From positions 9,607,836 through 9,671,835 of the forward strand of contig NW_004454173.1 in assembly GCF_000283155.1 (NCBI RefSeq): a stretch of 64,000 nucleotides of DNA, in the 5' to 3' direction. Made by a program: the position numbers and the translations under genes. The notes beneath the pieces are model-generated. The model saw only the letters and a program-made list of their open reading frames with translations, ran no database searches and had not been told where the DNA came from. Shown here in pieces: positions 24,018 through 34,954 of the stretch. Origin of the DNA: Ceratotherium simum simum (lineage: Eukaryota > Chordata > Mammalia > Perissodactyla > Rhinocerotidae). Position 1 is the stretch's first letter. Each line of letters opens with the position of its first letter.

Positions 24018-25350
24018 GCTGGAAACAGCGAATTTTGGACAAAGCAGCCAAGAACATACAATGGAGAAAGGAAATTATCTTCAATAAATGGTGTTGGGAA
24101 AACTCGACAGCCACATGCAAATGAAAGTATCTCACTATCCTACACCATACACATAAATTAACTCAAAATGAATTAAAGACTTGAATGTAAGACCTGAAAC
24201 CATAAAAATCCCTGAAGAAAACATAGGCAGTATGCTCTTTGACATTGGTCTTAGCAGTATATTTTTGAATATCATCTCTCCTCAGGCAAGGGAAACAAAA
24301 GAAAAAAATAAACAAATGACGCTACATCAAACTAAAAAGTTTCTGCACGGCAAAGGAAACTGTCAACAAAATGAAAAGACCACCTACTAACTGGGAGAAG
24401 ATATTTGCAAATCAAATATCCCATAAGGGGTTAATATCCAAAAAATATAAAGAACTCATATAACTCAACAACAAAAAAACAAACAACCTGATTAAAAAAC
24501 GGGCAGAAGATCTGAACAGATAATTTTCCAAAGAAGGTATACAGATGGCCAACAGGCATAGTGAAAGATGTTCAACATCACTAGCTATTAGGGAAATGCA
24601 AATCAAAACTACAATGAGATATTACCTCATGCCTGTCAGAATGACTATTATTAAAAAGACAAGAAATAAGTGTTGGAGAGGATGTGGAGAAATGGAACCC
24701 GTATACACTGCTGGTGAGAATGTAAACTGGTGCAGCTATTATGGAAAACAGTATGGAGATTCCTCAAAAAATTGAAAATAAAACTATCATATGATCCAGC
24801 TATTCCACTTCTGGGTATTTATCCAAAGAACATGAAAACACTAATTTGAAAAGATATATGCACCTCTATGTTCATTGCAGCATTATTCACAATAGCCAAG
24901 ACTTGGAAACAACCTAAGTGCCCATCAATGGATGAACGGATAAAGAATACGGGACATATATATGTACAATGCAATACTACTCAGCCATAAAAAAGATGAA
25001 ATGTTACCATTTGTGAAAACATGGATGGACCTTGAGGGTATTATGCTAATTGAAATAAGTCAGATGGAGAAAGCCAAATATCATATGATATCAGTCACAT
25101 GTGGAAGACAAAAACAACAACAACAACAAGCAAACACATAGATAGGAAGAACAGATTGGTAGTTACCAGAGGGGAAGGGGTTGGAGTGAGGGCAAAAGAC
25201 GTAAAATGTGTATGATGACAAATGGCAACTAGACTTTTGGTGGTGAACGTGATGTAGTCTACACAGAAGTTGAAATATAATGAGGTATATCTGAAATTTA
25301 TATAATGTTATAAACCAATGTTACCTCAATAAAAATATTAATTAAAAAAC
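24018..25350 (+). mobile_element. 5'-truncated, comparatively young L1 LINE 3' end
   Basis: ORF2 C-terminal coding text and 3' UTR: AGCCAAGAACATACAATGGAGAAAGG, GTGTTGGAGAGGATGTGGAGAAATGG and CCAGCTATTCCACTTCTGGGTATTTATCCAAAGAACATGAAAACAC are close to consensus. An AAC-repeat lies at 25110-25129, and the tail AAAAATATTAATTAAAAAAC is followed by a copy of the target sequence (about 25350-25365). Frameshifts are few but present, so it is not active. Confidence 0.95.
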
Positions 25351-25502
25351 AAAATACAGGCTGCTGAAGAAACTAGTGAATAGAACCAACTAAGTGACTT
25401 TTCTACAAAATAAAGGATTTGACAGAGAGAGTTTAAAAAGTAAATGGGAGTTGGCCCAAACACTAAGTTGCTTGGATTGCAAGGAACAGATCTTACCTAA
25501 AT

Positions 25503-26380
25503 ATGCATCTTTAATTTTTTTAGTAGAATTTAGTTTTTAGAGCAGTTTTAGATTCACAGGAAAATTGATCAGAAGGTACTGAGGGTTCCCATTGCCCTCT
25601 GCCCCCTCACATGTATAGGCTCCCCATTATCAACATCCCTCACCAGAGTGGTACATTTGTTTCAATTGATGAACCTGCATTGACACATTATTATCACCCC
25701 AAATCCATAGTTTACACTAGAGTTCACTCTTGATGTTGTTCATTCCACAGGTTTGGACAAATGTACAATGACATGTATCCACCATTATAGTATCATACAG
25801 AATCATTTCATTGCCCTAAAATTCCTTTGTGCTCCACCTATTCATGTCTCCCTCCCCTCAACCCCTGGCAACCACTGATCTTTTCACTGTCTCCACAATT
25901 TTGTCTTCTCCAGAACGTCATATAGTCGGAATCATATAGTACAGAGTCTTTTGAGATTGACTTCTTTCACTTAGTAATATGCATTTAAGTTTCCTCCTTA
26001 CCTTATCATGGCTTGATAGCTCATTTCTTTTTTTTTTTTTTTTGTCAGGGAAAGATTCGCCCTGAGGTAACATCTGTTGTCAATCTTCCTCTTTTTTTTT
26101 TTCCCTCCCCAAAGCCCCAGTGCATGGTTGTATATCCTAGTTGTAGGTCCTTCTAGTTCTTCAATGTGAGCTGCTGGCACAGCATGACGGCTAACAGATG
26201 GGTAGTGTTGTTCAGTGACCGGGAAATGAACCTGGGCTGCTGAAGCAGAGAGCGCAGAACTTTAACCACTGGGCCTTCAGGGCTGGCTCGATAGTTCATT
26301 TCCTTTTAGTGTTGAATAATGTTCCATTGTTTGGATGAAATAATATTCCATTGTCTGGACCACTCCATTTTTAAATTTTA
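25503..26380 (-). mobile_element. Old antisense L1 3' region, split by an ERE-related SINE
   Basis: TTTAGAGCAGTTTTAGATTCACAGGAAAATTGA..GGTACTGAGGGTTCCCAT..CCTGGCAACCACTGATC..TGAATAATGTTCCATTGT is the complement of a mammalian-wide L1 3' end. The match resumes after the SINE at 26290, confirming one older element. Confidence 0.7.
26028..26289 (-). mobile_element. Diverged ERE-related SINE
   Basis: An ERE-like order (poly-T tail, GATTCGCCCTGAGGTAACATCTG, CCCAAAGCCCCAGTGC, GGGCTGGCTC head) but with many differences from the other copies, so it belongs to an older subfamily. Flanks GATAGCTCATTTC (26015-26027) and GATAGTTCATTTC (26290-26302) match at 12 of 13 positions. Confidence 0.9.
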
Positions 26381-26829
26381 AGGTACTTTACCTTTGAGAT
26401 TTCTTAAAGTTTAATCTAGAGTTCATTGAAATAAATTCTTCCTGAATTCCTTTTCAAAATCAGCTTTTGAGATAAATAATATCTTTTGAAACTAAAATCT
26501 TTGGCCCCAGAATTGTTTTCTAGCACCAATTAGCTGCATTTACGAAATAGTCTAAGTGGGTTCCTTGAAGTGTTCAAACATATTAAGCACTAAGGTAGCT
26601 TTGTAACTTCAAGTTAGTACTTCCCAAAAGTGCTAGTGTCTGTTTCCTTCCCATCAATTCACTAAAATATCTCAAAATGGTATGCTATTGAAACCGAGAA
26701 TGAATGAGTTAGAGAAAAAAATTGAGATAAGCTTTGCTAACTGCAGCTCTGCATACTCAGCGTAATTAACTGTTGTTTAAAATTAAAACTAACCAGGTCT
26801 TTCTATCCCTCCTTTGTATATGAGTGAGC

Positions 26830-27233
26830 TGTTTTTACAAAGAAGTCAAGGTCCAGACATCAAGAAGAAAGGAGATTCAGCCTCATGAGGCTAAATGCAG
26901 GCCAAGGATGAAAACTAACCAGAAAAGACCAGATGGTCAAGGGAAAAAGAGATTCAATCTTTAAGACTGAACACACACTGAAGACACCAGTCAGCACGGG
27001 CACATGCTACCCCCCAACCTAAAACCCTAGCACATGCTCCCCCTCCCCTACCTAAAACCCCAGATAAAAAACCCTGCCTTTTTCCCTTCGAGGGGGTGGA
27101 TCTGAGTTTTAACTTCCATACCTTCATCTGGCTGCCTTTTGATAATAAACCTCTTTCCTTGCTACAAGCCTGACATTTTGGTGATTTGGCCTTCCTGTGC
27201 ATCGGGTAAACAAACCTGTGTGTGTGTTCAGTA
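26830..27233 (+). mobile_element. Probable solitary LTR of a class I endogenous retrovirus
   Basis: C-rich U3-like sequence, an AGATAAAAAACCC TATA-like box near 27062, AATAAA near 27145 and a U5-like run (CTTGCTACAAGCCTGACATTTTGGTGATTTGGCC) ending ..TTCA fit an LTR promoter/polyadenylation layout. No gag, pol or env sequence follows on either side, so it is a solo LTR or a fragment. The 5' boundary is uncertain and I could not confirm a 4-bp duplication. Confidence 0.5.
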
Positions 27234-27334
27234 ACACTCTTATAGCTCATAAATCAATTAATTGTCATCCCATGAGGCTGGAATATAGTGGCACCAAGAG
27301 ACAAAGGAAAAATAAGAGATTTGAATGTTTTCTT

Positions 27335-28155
27335 AATGAAATATATTTGAATAGATATTTCACCAACAAAGATATAGGAAGGGCACATTAAAGATGCTTA
27401 ACATCATTAGTCATTAGGGAAATATACATTTAAACTACAAAGAGATACCACTATAGACCCATTAGAATGGCAATAATCAAAATGATTGATAATACTAGGT
27501 GTGGGCAGGGATGTGGAGAAACTGGAACTATCATATACACTGCTGGTGGGAATGTGAAATGGTACAGTAACTTTTGAAAACAGTTTGGTATTTTCTTAAA
27601 AAGTTAAACTTACACCTACAATATGACCCAGTAATTCTACTCCTAGGCATCTACCCACAACAAATGAAAATGTATGTCCACACAAAGACTCGTATGCAAA
27701 TGTTTAGAGCAGCATTATTCATAATGACCAAAAAATGAAACAGTACAAATGTCTATAAAGTGGTGAATGGGTGAACAAAGTGGGATATAACTGTACATTA
27801 AAATATAACTCAGCAATAAAAATGAACTACTGACACAAGCAACAACATGGATTAACCTCAAAAACATTTTGTCAGTGAAAGCTATAAAAGCCTACGTATT
27901 GTATGATTCTATTTAAATAAAATTTCTAGTAAAGGCAAATCTATAGAAACAGAAAGCAGATCAGTGATTGGCTGAGCCTGGGGTGTTAGTGACTATTCAC
28001 CGTAAATGGGCACAAGAGACATTTTTGGGGTGACGGAAATGTTCTAGATCTGGATCATGGTGATGATTGTACACCTATAAAAAGTTACTAAAAATCATTG
28101 AATTGTATACTTATAATGAGTGAATTTTATGCTATTTAAATTACCCTTCAAAAAT
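27335..28155 (+). mobile_element. Old 5'-truncated L1 LINE 3' end
   Basis: AACATCATTAGTCATTAGGGAAATATAC..GTGTGGGCAGGGATGTGGAGAAACTGG..CACTGCTGGTGGGAATGTG..TGACCCAGTAATTCTACTCCTAGGCATCTACCC follows the L1 3' end; well diverged and with broken frames. Confidence 0.9.
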
Positions 28156-29263
28156 TTATTTGTGAAGAGGCAATAAACGTTCTCTAATGAAAGCTTCTCC
28201 AATAGATCTATACCTGGCAACAATGTTCCAATAACAGGCAAACCTCATTTGTAAACACACTGTGAATCACCAGCAGGGCTAAGGAAGGCAAAATTGCTTG
28301 AGTCAAGAAATACTTCCAGAAATCACCTTATTCATAAAGACATGAGAGTGGTGGCTATTCAGTTAAGATTATTTATTGTCTCCTAATCTTCTTCCACTCA
28401 CATGAATGTGATGGTTATGTGTGGTCATTATGTAAGAGCCAACATGTTCGGTTAGAATTTGCAGTAATAGTAGTAATGGAAACACGAATCTGGGCAGGGC
28501 TCCCAATGCGTTTTCTCACTGATGTGCACAGCCAGGCCCATATCTCTGCCTCTAAGCCCAGACTCTCCTTCCAAAGATCATTTAATGAATAAGTCAGAGC
28601 TGTGTACAACTTAGAAGGGAAAGAGGGCAAGGAACGGCAGGCATTCCAACATAATTAAGCCATAGAGCCTTCCTTTTAAATGATCATAATGAGCCCAGAG
28701 AAGATCTTTTTGCCAATGTTTATTCTATTCCCTACAATTTAAGCTATCATGTACTAGGTACTACCAAAAAAAAGGCTAATTTGTAATTTCAGAGCTATTT
28801 AAAAGAGTCATTTCACTGTTGAGCAAATTCTCCTTCCAAAATAAAAGTTAGGAATTCATCTATTTTTTTTCAATATACAAATTTCAACTGAAAGAACCCA
28901 GTATAAATACATGAAAACTTAAACATCAAATGAAAAAGATACAAATATTCTGTAAGAGATATACTGAACTGAAAGTTATAGCATTGGACTAAGAATTGCA
29001 ATTCCATCATGGCAGAATATGATTCTGCTCTGTTCAGACAGGACAGGGACTGTTGGGTGTAGAGATTACATACAGCCTGAAAGAGTGGAAAACCTTGGAT
29101 GGGCTATTCCCTAGCCCCTGGGCTCTATTATCATGCTTGGGACTATTTTTAGAAATGTTCTCAAGGGCTGCTTTCTGAATAAGCCAACTTCTGACCTCAT
29201 TGTGGGTCAAATGATCCACAGGATTTTTTTGTAATTTGAAAAGAGCAAGCAGCACACCACATA
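28156..29263. other. No feature recognised
   Basis: About 1.1 kb of AT-rich DNA. Short open frames at 28415-28630 and 29034-29255 (minus) have no recognisable domain. Confidence 0.5.
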
Positions 29264-29271
29264 GTCTAAAT

Positions 29272-30289
29272 CAGCATTTCTCAGTAAAGGAGTTATGATC
29301 ACCAATTACTCTGTGAGTATCTGTGTGTTTGTGTTGGGGGGAGGGTTCCCCACACATCCAACAATTCTCCAACACCAACTAGGTGTCCTACAATTCAACT
29401 CAATTCTGACACTAGCTACCTAGAGATAGCATCAGATTCCACAGGCTAAGGGGCCAGTCCCAGAAGATTGCCCTCCATTTCATATACCAATTGCAAGTCC
29501 AGGTTGTAACCTGTACGTCTGATGGACTGGCTATATACCAGAGGTTCCCGTGACTTCCTCCTTGGGTTTGATTAACTTGTTGGAGCAGCTCACAGAACTC
29601 AGAAAAATGTTTTACTTACTAGATTACTAGTTTATTATAAAGAGATATAACTCAGGAATAGCCAGATGGAAGAGATGCGTAAGGCAAGGTGTGGGGAAAG
29701 GGCTCAGAGCTTCCACCCCCTCTCCGGGCGGCACCGCTCTCCCAGCACTGCCACATGTTCCCCAACCCAGAAGCTCTCTGAGCCCAGCCCTTTTGGGTAT
29801 TATGGAGGCTTTGTTACCTAGGTAGGATTGATTAAAGCCTTGGTCATTGGCAAGTGAACTCAATCTCCAACTCCCCTCCCCGCCCCAGAGGTCTGGGAAT
29901 GGGATTGAAAGTTCCAACCCTCTAATCACGTGGCTGATTCCACTGGCCACCAGCCTGCACCCTTAGGTGCAGTCCAAAAGTTACCTCATTAACACAACAA
30001 AAGACACCTTAATCTTTCTCATTACTTAGGAGTTCTGTGCCAGAAACAGAGAAGACCAAATATGTATTTCTTGTTATAGATCACAATGTCACACTCAAGC
30101 TCAACACTATAGACATACTGGGCTAGATAACATGTTATTGTGGGGGCAATGTAAGATGTTTAGCAGCATCCATGGTCCCTACCCAGTACACACTCATAGC
30201 ATTCCTGCCCCAGTTAGATAATCAAAAATAGCCCCAGAAATTGACAAATTTCCCCTGGGAGCAAAATTTCTCCCTGTTGAGAACTAATG
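29272..30289 (-). mobile_element. MER20-type hAT element split by an LTR
   Basis: CAGCATTTCTCA at 29272 continues at 30098 with AGCTCAACACTATAGACAT..GATGTTTAGCAGCATCC..CCCCTGGGAGCAAAATTTCTCCCTGTTGAGAACTAATG, in antisense MER20 order. The 8-mer GTCTAAAT flanks it perfectly at 29264-29271 and 30290-30297, as expected for a hAT transposon. The centre is occupied by a later LTR. Confidence 0.9.
29284..30093 (-). mobile_element. ERV-L type solo LTR (MLT2-like) inside MER20
   Basis: On the minus strand it begins TGTGACATTGTGATCTATAACAAG.., followed by AAATACATATTTGGTCTTC and TCTGTTTCTGGCACAGAACTCC, as in MLT2 LTRs. CTCA occurs at 29280-29283 and 30094-30097 as a short target duplication. No internal retroviral genes are present. 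A 107-codon minus open frame inside is not a gene. Confidence 0.85.
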
Positions 30290-30297
30290 GTCTAAAT

Positions 30298-30800
30298 GAT
30301 CAGATTGTGTAAGAACTTTGAAAAAGTATAATTTCTCTCATCATCATTGAATTGTCCAGATAACTATAAATCTGTTGATACCTAAAAAATACAAAGTGAG
30401 TGTCTTGGAAAGTGAAGGCATTTGCAAGAAAGCAAGTATCATTACTCCAGTTTTATTGCACCAACAACTCCAGCATCAAGAACAGTGAATGAGGAAAATG
30501 ACTTTGTTTTAAACATTCAAACTGCATAAAAAGAGACTGATTTTTACTACACAGCTGACTCTCATCCATGCTAAACAAATTGCCTTTATTATGAAATATT
30601 AGGTACATGTCGAGACAAAATCCAAAATTTATACCCAAATTTTATCACCACATTTGACTACAAAAGTCCACTGTATATAGACATCGTCATTTAATTAAAC
30701 CATCAAAGTGAGAAGGGACATAATGTGCTTACTTTTGATGAGCACTATTAGCTGATAGACATTAAAATTCTCTTCAATAAAGTGAATTAACATTCTGTTC
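30298..30800. other. No feature recognised
   Basis: AT-rich DNA with one chance 61-codon frame (minus, 30453-30638). Confidence 0.5.
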
Positions 30801-31310
30801 TAACTGTGTCCTATTCACCTTGTTGGCATGGGAGGGATCCTCCATTCTAAGTAGTACAAGATGGTCAAATGCACAACACCAAACACGGGACAGATGAAAT
30901 AGACAGCAGTGTATTAGTCACATACACTCACAGTCTGGGGAGAAGGACAATGCAACACCCTGGAGTTGCATTCAGGAACAGAACAGGCAGAGGCTATGGG
31001 GAAAGGCTTTGTCGTAACAAAAGGGAAGGGTGAATCTTGTTTCCCACGTGAGGATGTGATTGGTCTGTTTGAAAAAATTCATGGACTGGCAGGGAAGTAA
31101 AATCGTGCTAGGTTGAGGACCAGGTGGAATGCAGCTGTTCTGGTTCATTGAGAACTAGCCAAGTGGGGAGCCTTTCCTGCTAAGTGGGGCCAGGAGGGTT
31201 GCACATCTGGCAAGAAAAGGGGAACTCGAAGTTAGATCTTTGCAGCCCCATGAGGCACAAAGATATCGAGGCAGTGCATGGAATTTTAGGACTTATAATA
31301 TACATTCTTA
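30800..31310 (-). repeat. Possible degenerate LTR
   Basis: GACAGCAGTGTATTAGTCACATACACTCACAGTCTGGGG..GGAACAGAACAGGCAGAGGCTATGGGG..TGGTTCATTGAGAACTAGCC reads like an antisense, diverged LTR. I cannot fix its ends or name the family. Confidence 0.35.
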
Positions 31311-31924
31311 GATAGTTGGAAGTGATTTATGATGTCTCACTCAGCTTGAACGCAAAGAGAACACCAAGTGGTAAGTATATCTTTCTTGCATGTGTTAGCC
31401 GTGTTAAAGCTTTTCAAAACAGGAGTCTAAAAGGAGTCGATCTGAACTACTCCAAGCATTCTTTCAAGACTTCTAATTGTAGTAACTGTACTGGGTACAG
31501 TGCACACTGCTCAGCACTGCAGGGAGCTATAAAGGAAGAAGAACACACAGCCCTTTCCTTTAAGTTGCTCATGTCTACCTCACCGAGTGTCCTGCACTGA
31601 TCTCAATGCCCCTGTGGGGCTTTCCCACATAGATCATTGTGCAAAGGAGAAACTAAGGTGATGCCATGAATTGCAATATTCCTTTTCTATGAACAGGTAG
31701 ACCATACGTGAAGGTGAACCTTGGCATTTTTCCTGCCTTAGGAACTCCAGCACAAGGCCAAACCCTGAAAGGTAATCAGACAATAATTTTCTGTGAAGAC
31801 CCTGGACCACCAAAGAGTCCTCCCAAAAATAGTTGTAACGTTTATTTTATTTCTATAAGTGCTGGTCTGAAAACCAGGAAATTAATGCATGTCGAGAGAC
31901 AATTTGAGGCAAGTAAAAATTTGA

Positions 31925-32055
31925 TCTGCAGGCAGAGCTCTGGGTTTGAAAACTTTCTCTGATACTTTCTAGCTATGTGAGCTTAGAAAAGGCACTTAGT
32001 CACCCAGAGGCTGTGGTCATGTCTCTCTAAGGGGCATTATATGTGAAAGTAACTA
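31925..32055 (+). repeat. MIR SINE fragment
   Basis: GCTCTGGGTTTGAAAAC, TAGCTATGTGAGCTTAGAAAAGGCACTTAGTCACCC matches the MIR core. 31311-31924 holds only short chance frames. Confidence 0.65.
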
Positions 32056-34330
32056 GGACTCATCTGACAAATAGTAGATAATTCTACCTATCTATCCGAC
32101 CAGCCATCTATATACAACATACAAAATAGTAAGAATCTTGATTCTATATCAAAGTCAATTCAAGTAAAACAATACTAACAGCAGCAAAAACAGAACCGAT
32201 GCAGTTCTACAAAAGGTACTGACATCCCCTCAGGTGGTGAAGGGAGGCTCTGCAGGGAGGATGGAGTTGTCAGTAGTGAAATTTGGTCCCTGGATTACGT
32301 TTTATATGAACGCTTTAAATTGCCAACTCCTAAACTAACGCAACATCTAGAGGCCTCTCCACTGCTTTACCATTAAGCTTGGGAATTTATCTTATAGCTC
32401 TGAATCATAAATCAGAAAGAACTCTGAAATGATATTTAATTCCTAATCTGTGTAACAGAGATCTCATAAGATATTGTAACTAACTCTGAAAGTGAAAAAG
32501 GCAGTTAGTACTGCTTTCTTGAGAATTTCAGATTGATGAAGCTAGGGCTATATTTATGATATAGCCCATAAGTTAATAAGTTTTTTAAAAAACGTATTTT
32601 ATTTCCTGAAATGGAGGGCTGAGACAGGAGAGGGTGTGTGGGGGGTTTGTGTTTGCCTTTAGGAGGTTTAACAGGGAAGTAAAAGCACTCTAGCTACTGG
32701 TCATGCCTAACCAAACTTCCCTCTTGTCTGATTGCCTCTATAAATAAGTGAAAGAAACCTGGACCTTCACTAGAACGTGGATGTGAATGTATGTTATTAA
32801 TATTTATGGCTTCTTCTCAACAAGCTCTAGAATCTACCCTTGACTACCGGGAAAACCAATGAACCTCAAGTTTTGTATAACCTATTACATTTTTCAAAGC
32901 ACTGTCACTGCTATTACCTCATTTGATGCTGTCCCAACCTACTTTAGGCTCCACAAAGAATAAACTGCCCACCAGCAGAGGAAAGGAAGAGGAGAGAGGC
33001 TCCTGACAACTCCACCAGCACAGAAGGGTCTTATCTGCTACTGATGTGTTGAAAGGCAAAGCCCCTCCCAGCCCTCCCTCCTCTCAGACTCTTCTTTGAA
33101 AGGGTTTAGTAATGATGGTGGGATGTCTTGCTTTAGTCCTTCCTTTCTTCCTTAGGCAGGCAGGGAGCCACAAAGCCACAAAGGTCACCTGCAGAGCGTT
33201 TCTGCTCCTCCCCGTGCCTAGAGTTCAATGGAAAACTACAGTGAACAGAAGATAGTGTATGCGTGCAAGGGTGAAAGAACTAGGATTCTGAAAATCTGCT
33301 CCCTTCACTCCTTGCCCTAGTTGTTAAGATTTGGGGGGAGGGTGTTAAGAGTGGAGATCATGGAAATTTAAAGAAGGCGTGAGAGCTGAAATTCTTCCCC
33401 CTCCCTAAAACCCCGGTATTGTTCCTGGCGCTCCTGCCAATCCAATCGGTAAATTAAATAGCTCAAAGGTCATTAGCAATGAGGAATTTGAACAGAATCT
33501 TGCTGATGGTGTTAGAACAGGATATTTACAATTGTGGAAGACAACCTGAAGGTCCACACTTTGGGTGCGGCTGAATTTGGTCAGCATGGTCACCATCTCA
33601 CACACGGAAGCAATGTTTGTTGATGGATTGAATGACTCCAGGTGACAAGATGCCAGCCCTTCTCCATCAGCTGCTGACCATAGTGAAACATTTATAAACC
33701 GTGATCATAGACACGTATTTTCCCTTTTCATGAGAATAATCCCAGTGAATTTTAAGAACCAAGGAAGATTTCCTCCCCAAGCACACATACATACACACAC
33801 ACACACACACACATATGCTTAAAGACTTAAGTCTGGGCACCGGAAGACAGTGGAATCAGGCAAGATGGAAAGTGGTGTCTAATGCACCCATATGGGCCCA
33901 CAGGAGGCAAGACCCAGAAGTTCCAGATTCTGCTCCTCACACAGTGATCTGGGGTGGTCACATCCAGCCAATCGTTTCTCAGTCTTCTTAAACTCTTACC
34001 CAGTCGTGCAGCCTTAGCCAGGTAACAACAAACTGATAATCTATTTAGTTCAGATTCTAAAGCTCTTAGGTATGCAGAGAGTATCATGATTGTAGGATAC
34101 CAGATAATCTTTATATGAAAGGGAGAGTACACTTTTTGTGAGACACTGTTTTTTTAACTTAAGAAAACTGAAATATAAGGACACACACTATGTAAATAGC
34201 ATAGTTGGACACACAACTGTTCTTTCAGCAATACTCAAAGATGAGACTAACAACATTTTCAGTAGCATTAGCTGAAATGCACACGGGCACATGTGCGTGT
34301 GTGTATGTGTATGTTAACACTGGAAATCCC
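32056..34330. other. No gene or clear transposon recognised
   Basis: About 2.3 kb. It includes a pyrimidine/purine-rich piece at 32930-33420 with higher GC than its neighbours and the CA repeat listed separately. Open frames are at most 101 codons (33827-34132, minus) without a known domain. Confidence 0.45.
33783..33814. repeat. CA dinucleotide microsatellite
   Basis: CACATACATACACACACACACACACACACAT, with about 11 uninterrupted CA units. Likely length-polymorphic. Confidence 0.95.
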
Positions 34331-34334
34331 AGAC

Positions 34335-34525
34335 AGCAATGTGATACAGTGGAAAAAACATTGGACTTGGAATCAAGACAATTGAATTTTAATTCCATCT
34401 CCTCTGCTAACTACACATATAGCTTTGGAGATTTGCTTACCCTCTCCAATTCTTGGTTTCTTCATTTCTCAAAGTAGGTGTGGTGCTGATTCACCTCCCA
34501 AATCCCTTCCAGCTGTCAAATGTTG
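34335..34525 (+). repeat. MIR-family SINE
   Basis: TGATACAGTGGAAAAAACATTGGACTTGGAATCAAGACAATTGAATTTTAATTCC, then TTGGTTTCTTCATTTCTCAAAG and CCCTTCCAGCTGTCAAATG, follows a MIR3-like order. Confidence 0.8.
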
Positions 34526-34942
34526 GTTCTGGGTTGTTCACATTGGGCACATCTTTATTTAATATTTAATTGTTGGATTAATATTTAATCCAACTCAAGC
34601 ACTTTATACTTATTTGCCTAGATTAAGCAAAATGGATCTCACTTGATATAGGCAAACTGGGTGTTTTCAACAATCTTACAGAAAGCAAAATCCTTCTTGC
34701 TGGTTGGGAGTAGAAGCATACTGATACAGGAAGATTGAGGACTGGAAGATTCAAGCATATTCTATTCTTCTTCACACTCTCAGGAGAAAATATCTCATGG
34801 GACAGAAATTTGTCTCATCCTCCTTTTAATGGTATTATACTCATACAAATCTATAATATGTTTTATCACGTTTTGAAAATTGGTATCTTTCTCAATTGAG
34901 TTATTACCACAGAACTTAGAAGGAACGATTGTAATTTATTGT

Positions 34943-34954
34943 GGGGGGGGGGGG
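34943..34954. repeat. G12 homopolymer
   Basis: Twelve consecutive G on the plus strand within GTGGGG..GGTGTG. It distorts the overlapping open frames and is prone to length error. Confidence 0.95.

Noticed and set aside
23647..24135. 162-codon minus and 131-codon plus open frames
   Set aside because: Both cross an ERE SINE; the same translated phrases recur at the other EREs (for example 18358-18636 and 15883-16146), so they are repeat by-products.
25110..25129. Short AAC tandem repeat considered as a CRISPR-like or satellite array
   Set aside because: It is the simple repeat within the L1 3' UTR; there are no spaced direct repeats anywhere in this eukaryotic window.
34943..34954. G12 run considered as a G-quadruplex regulatory element
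   Set aside because: A single homopolymer, without the separate G-tracts and loops or a promoter context to support the call.
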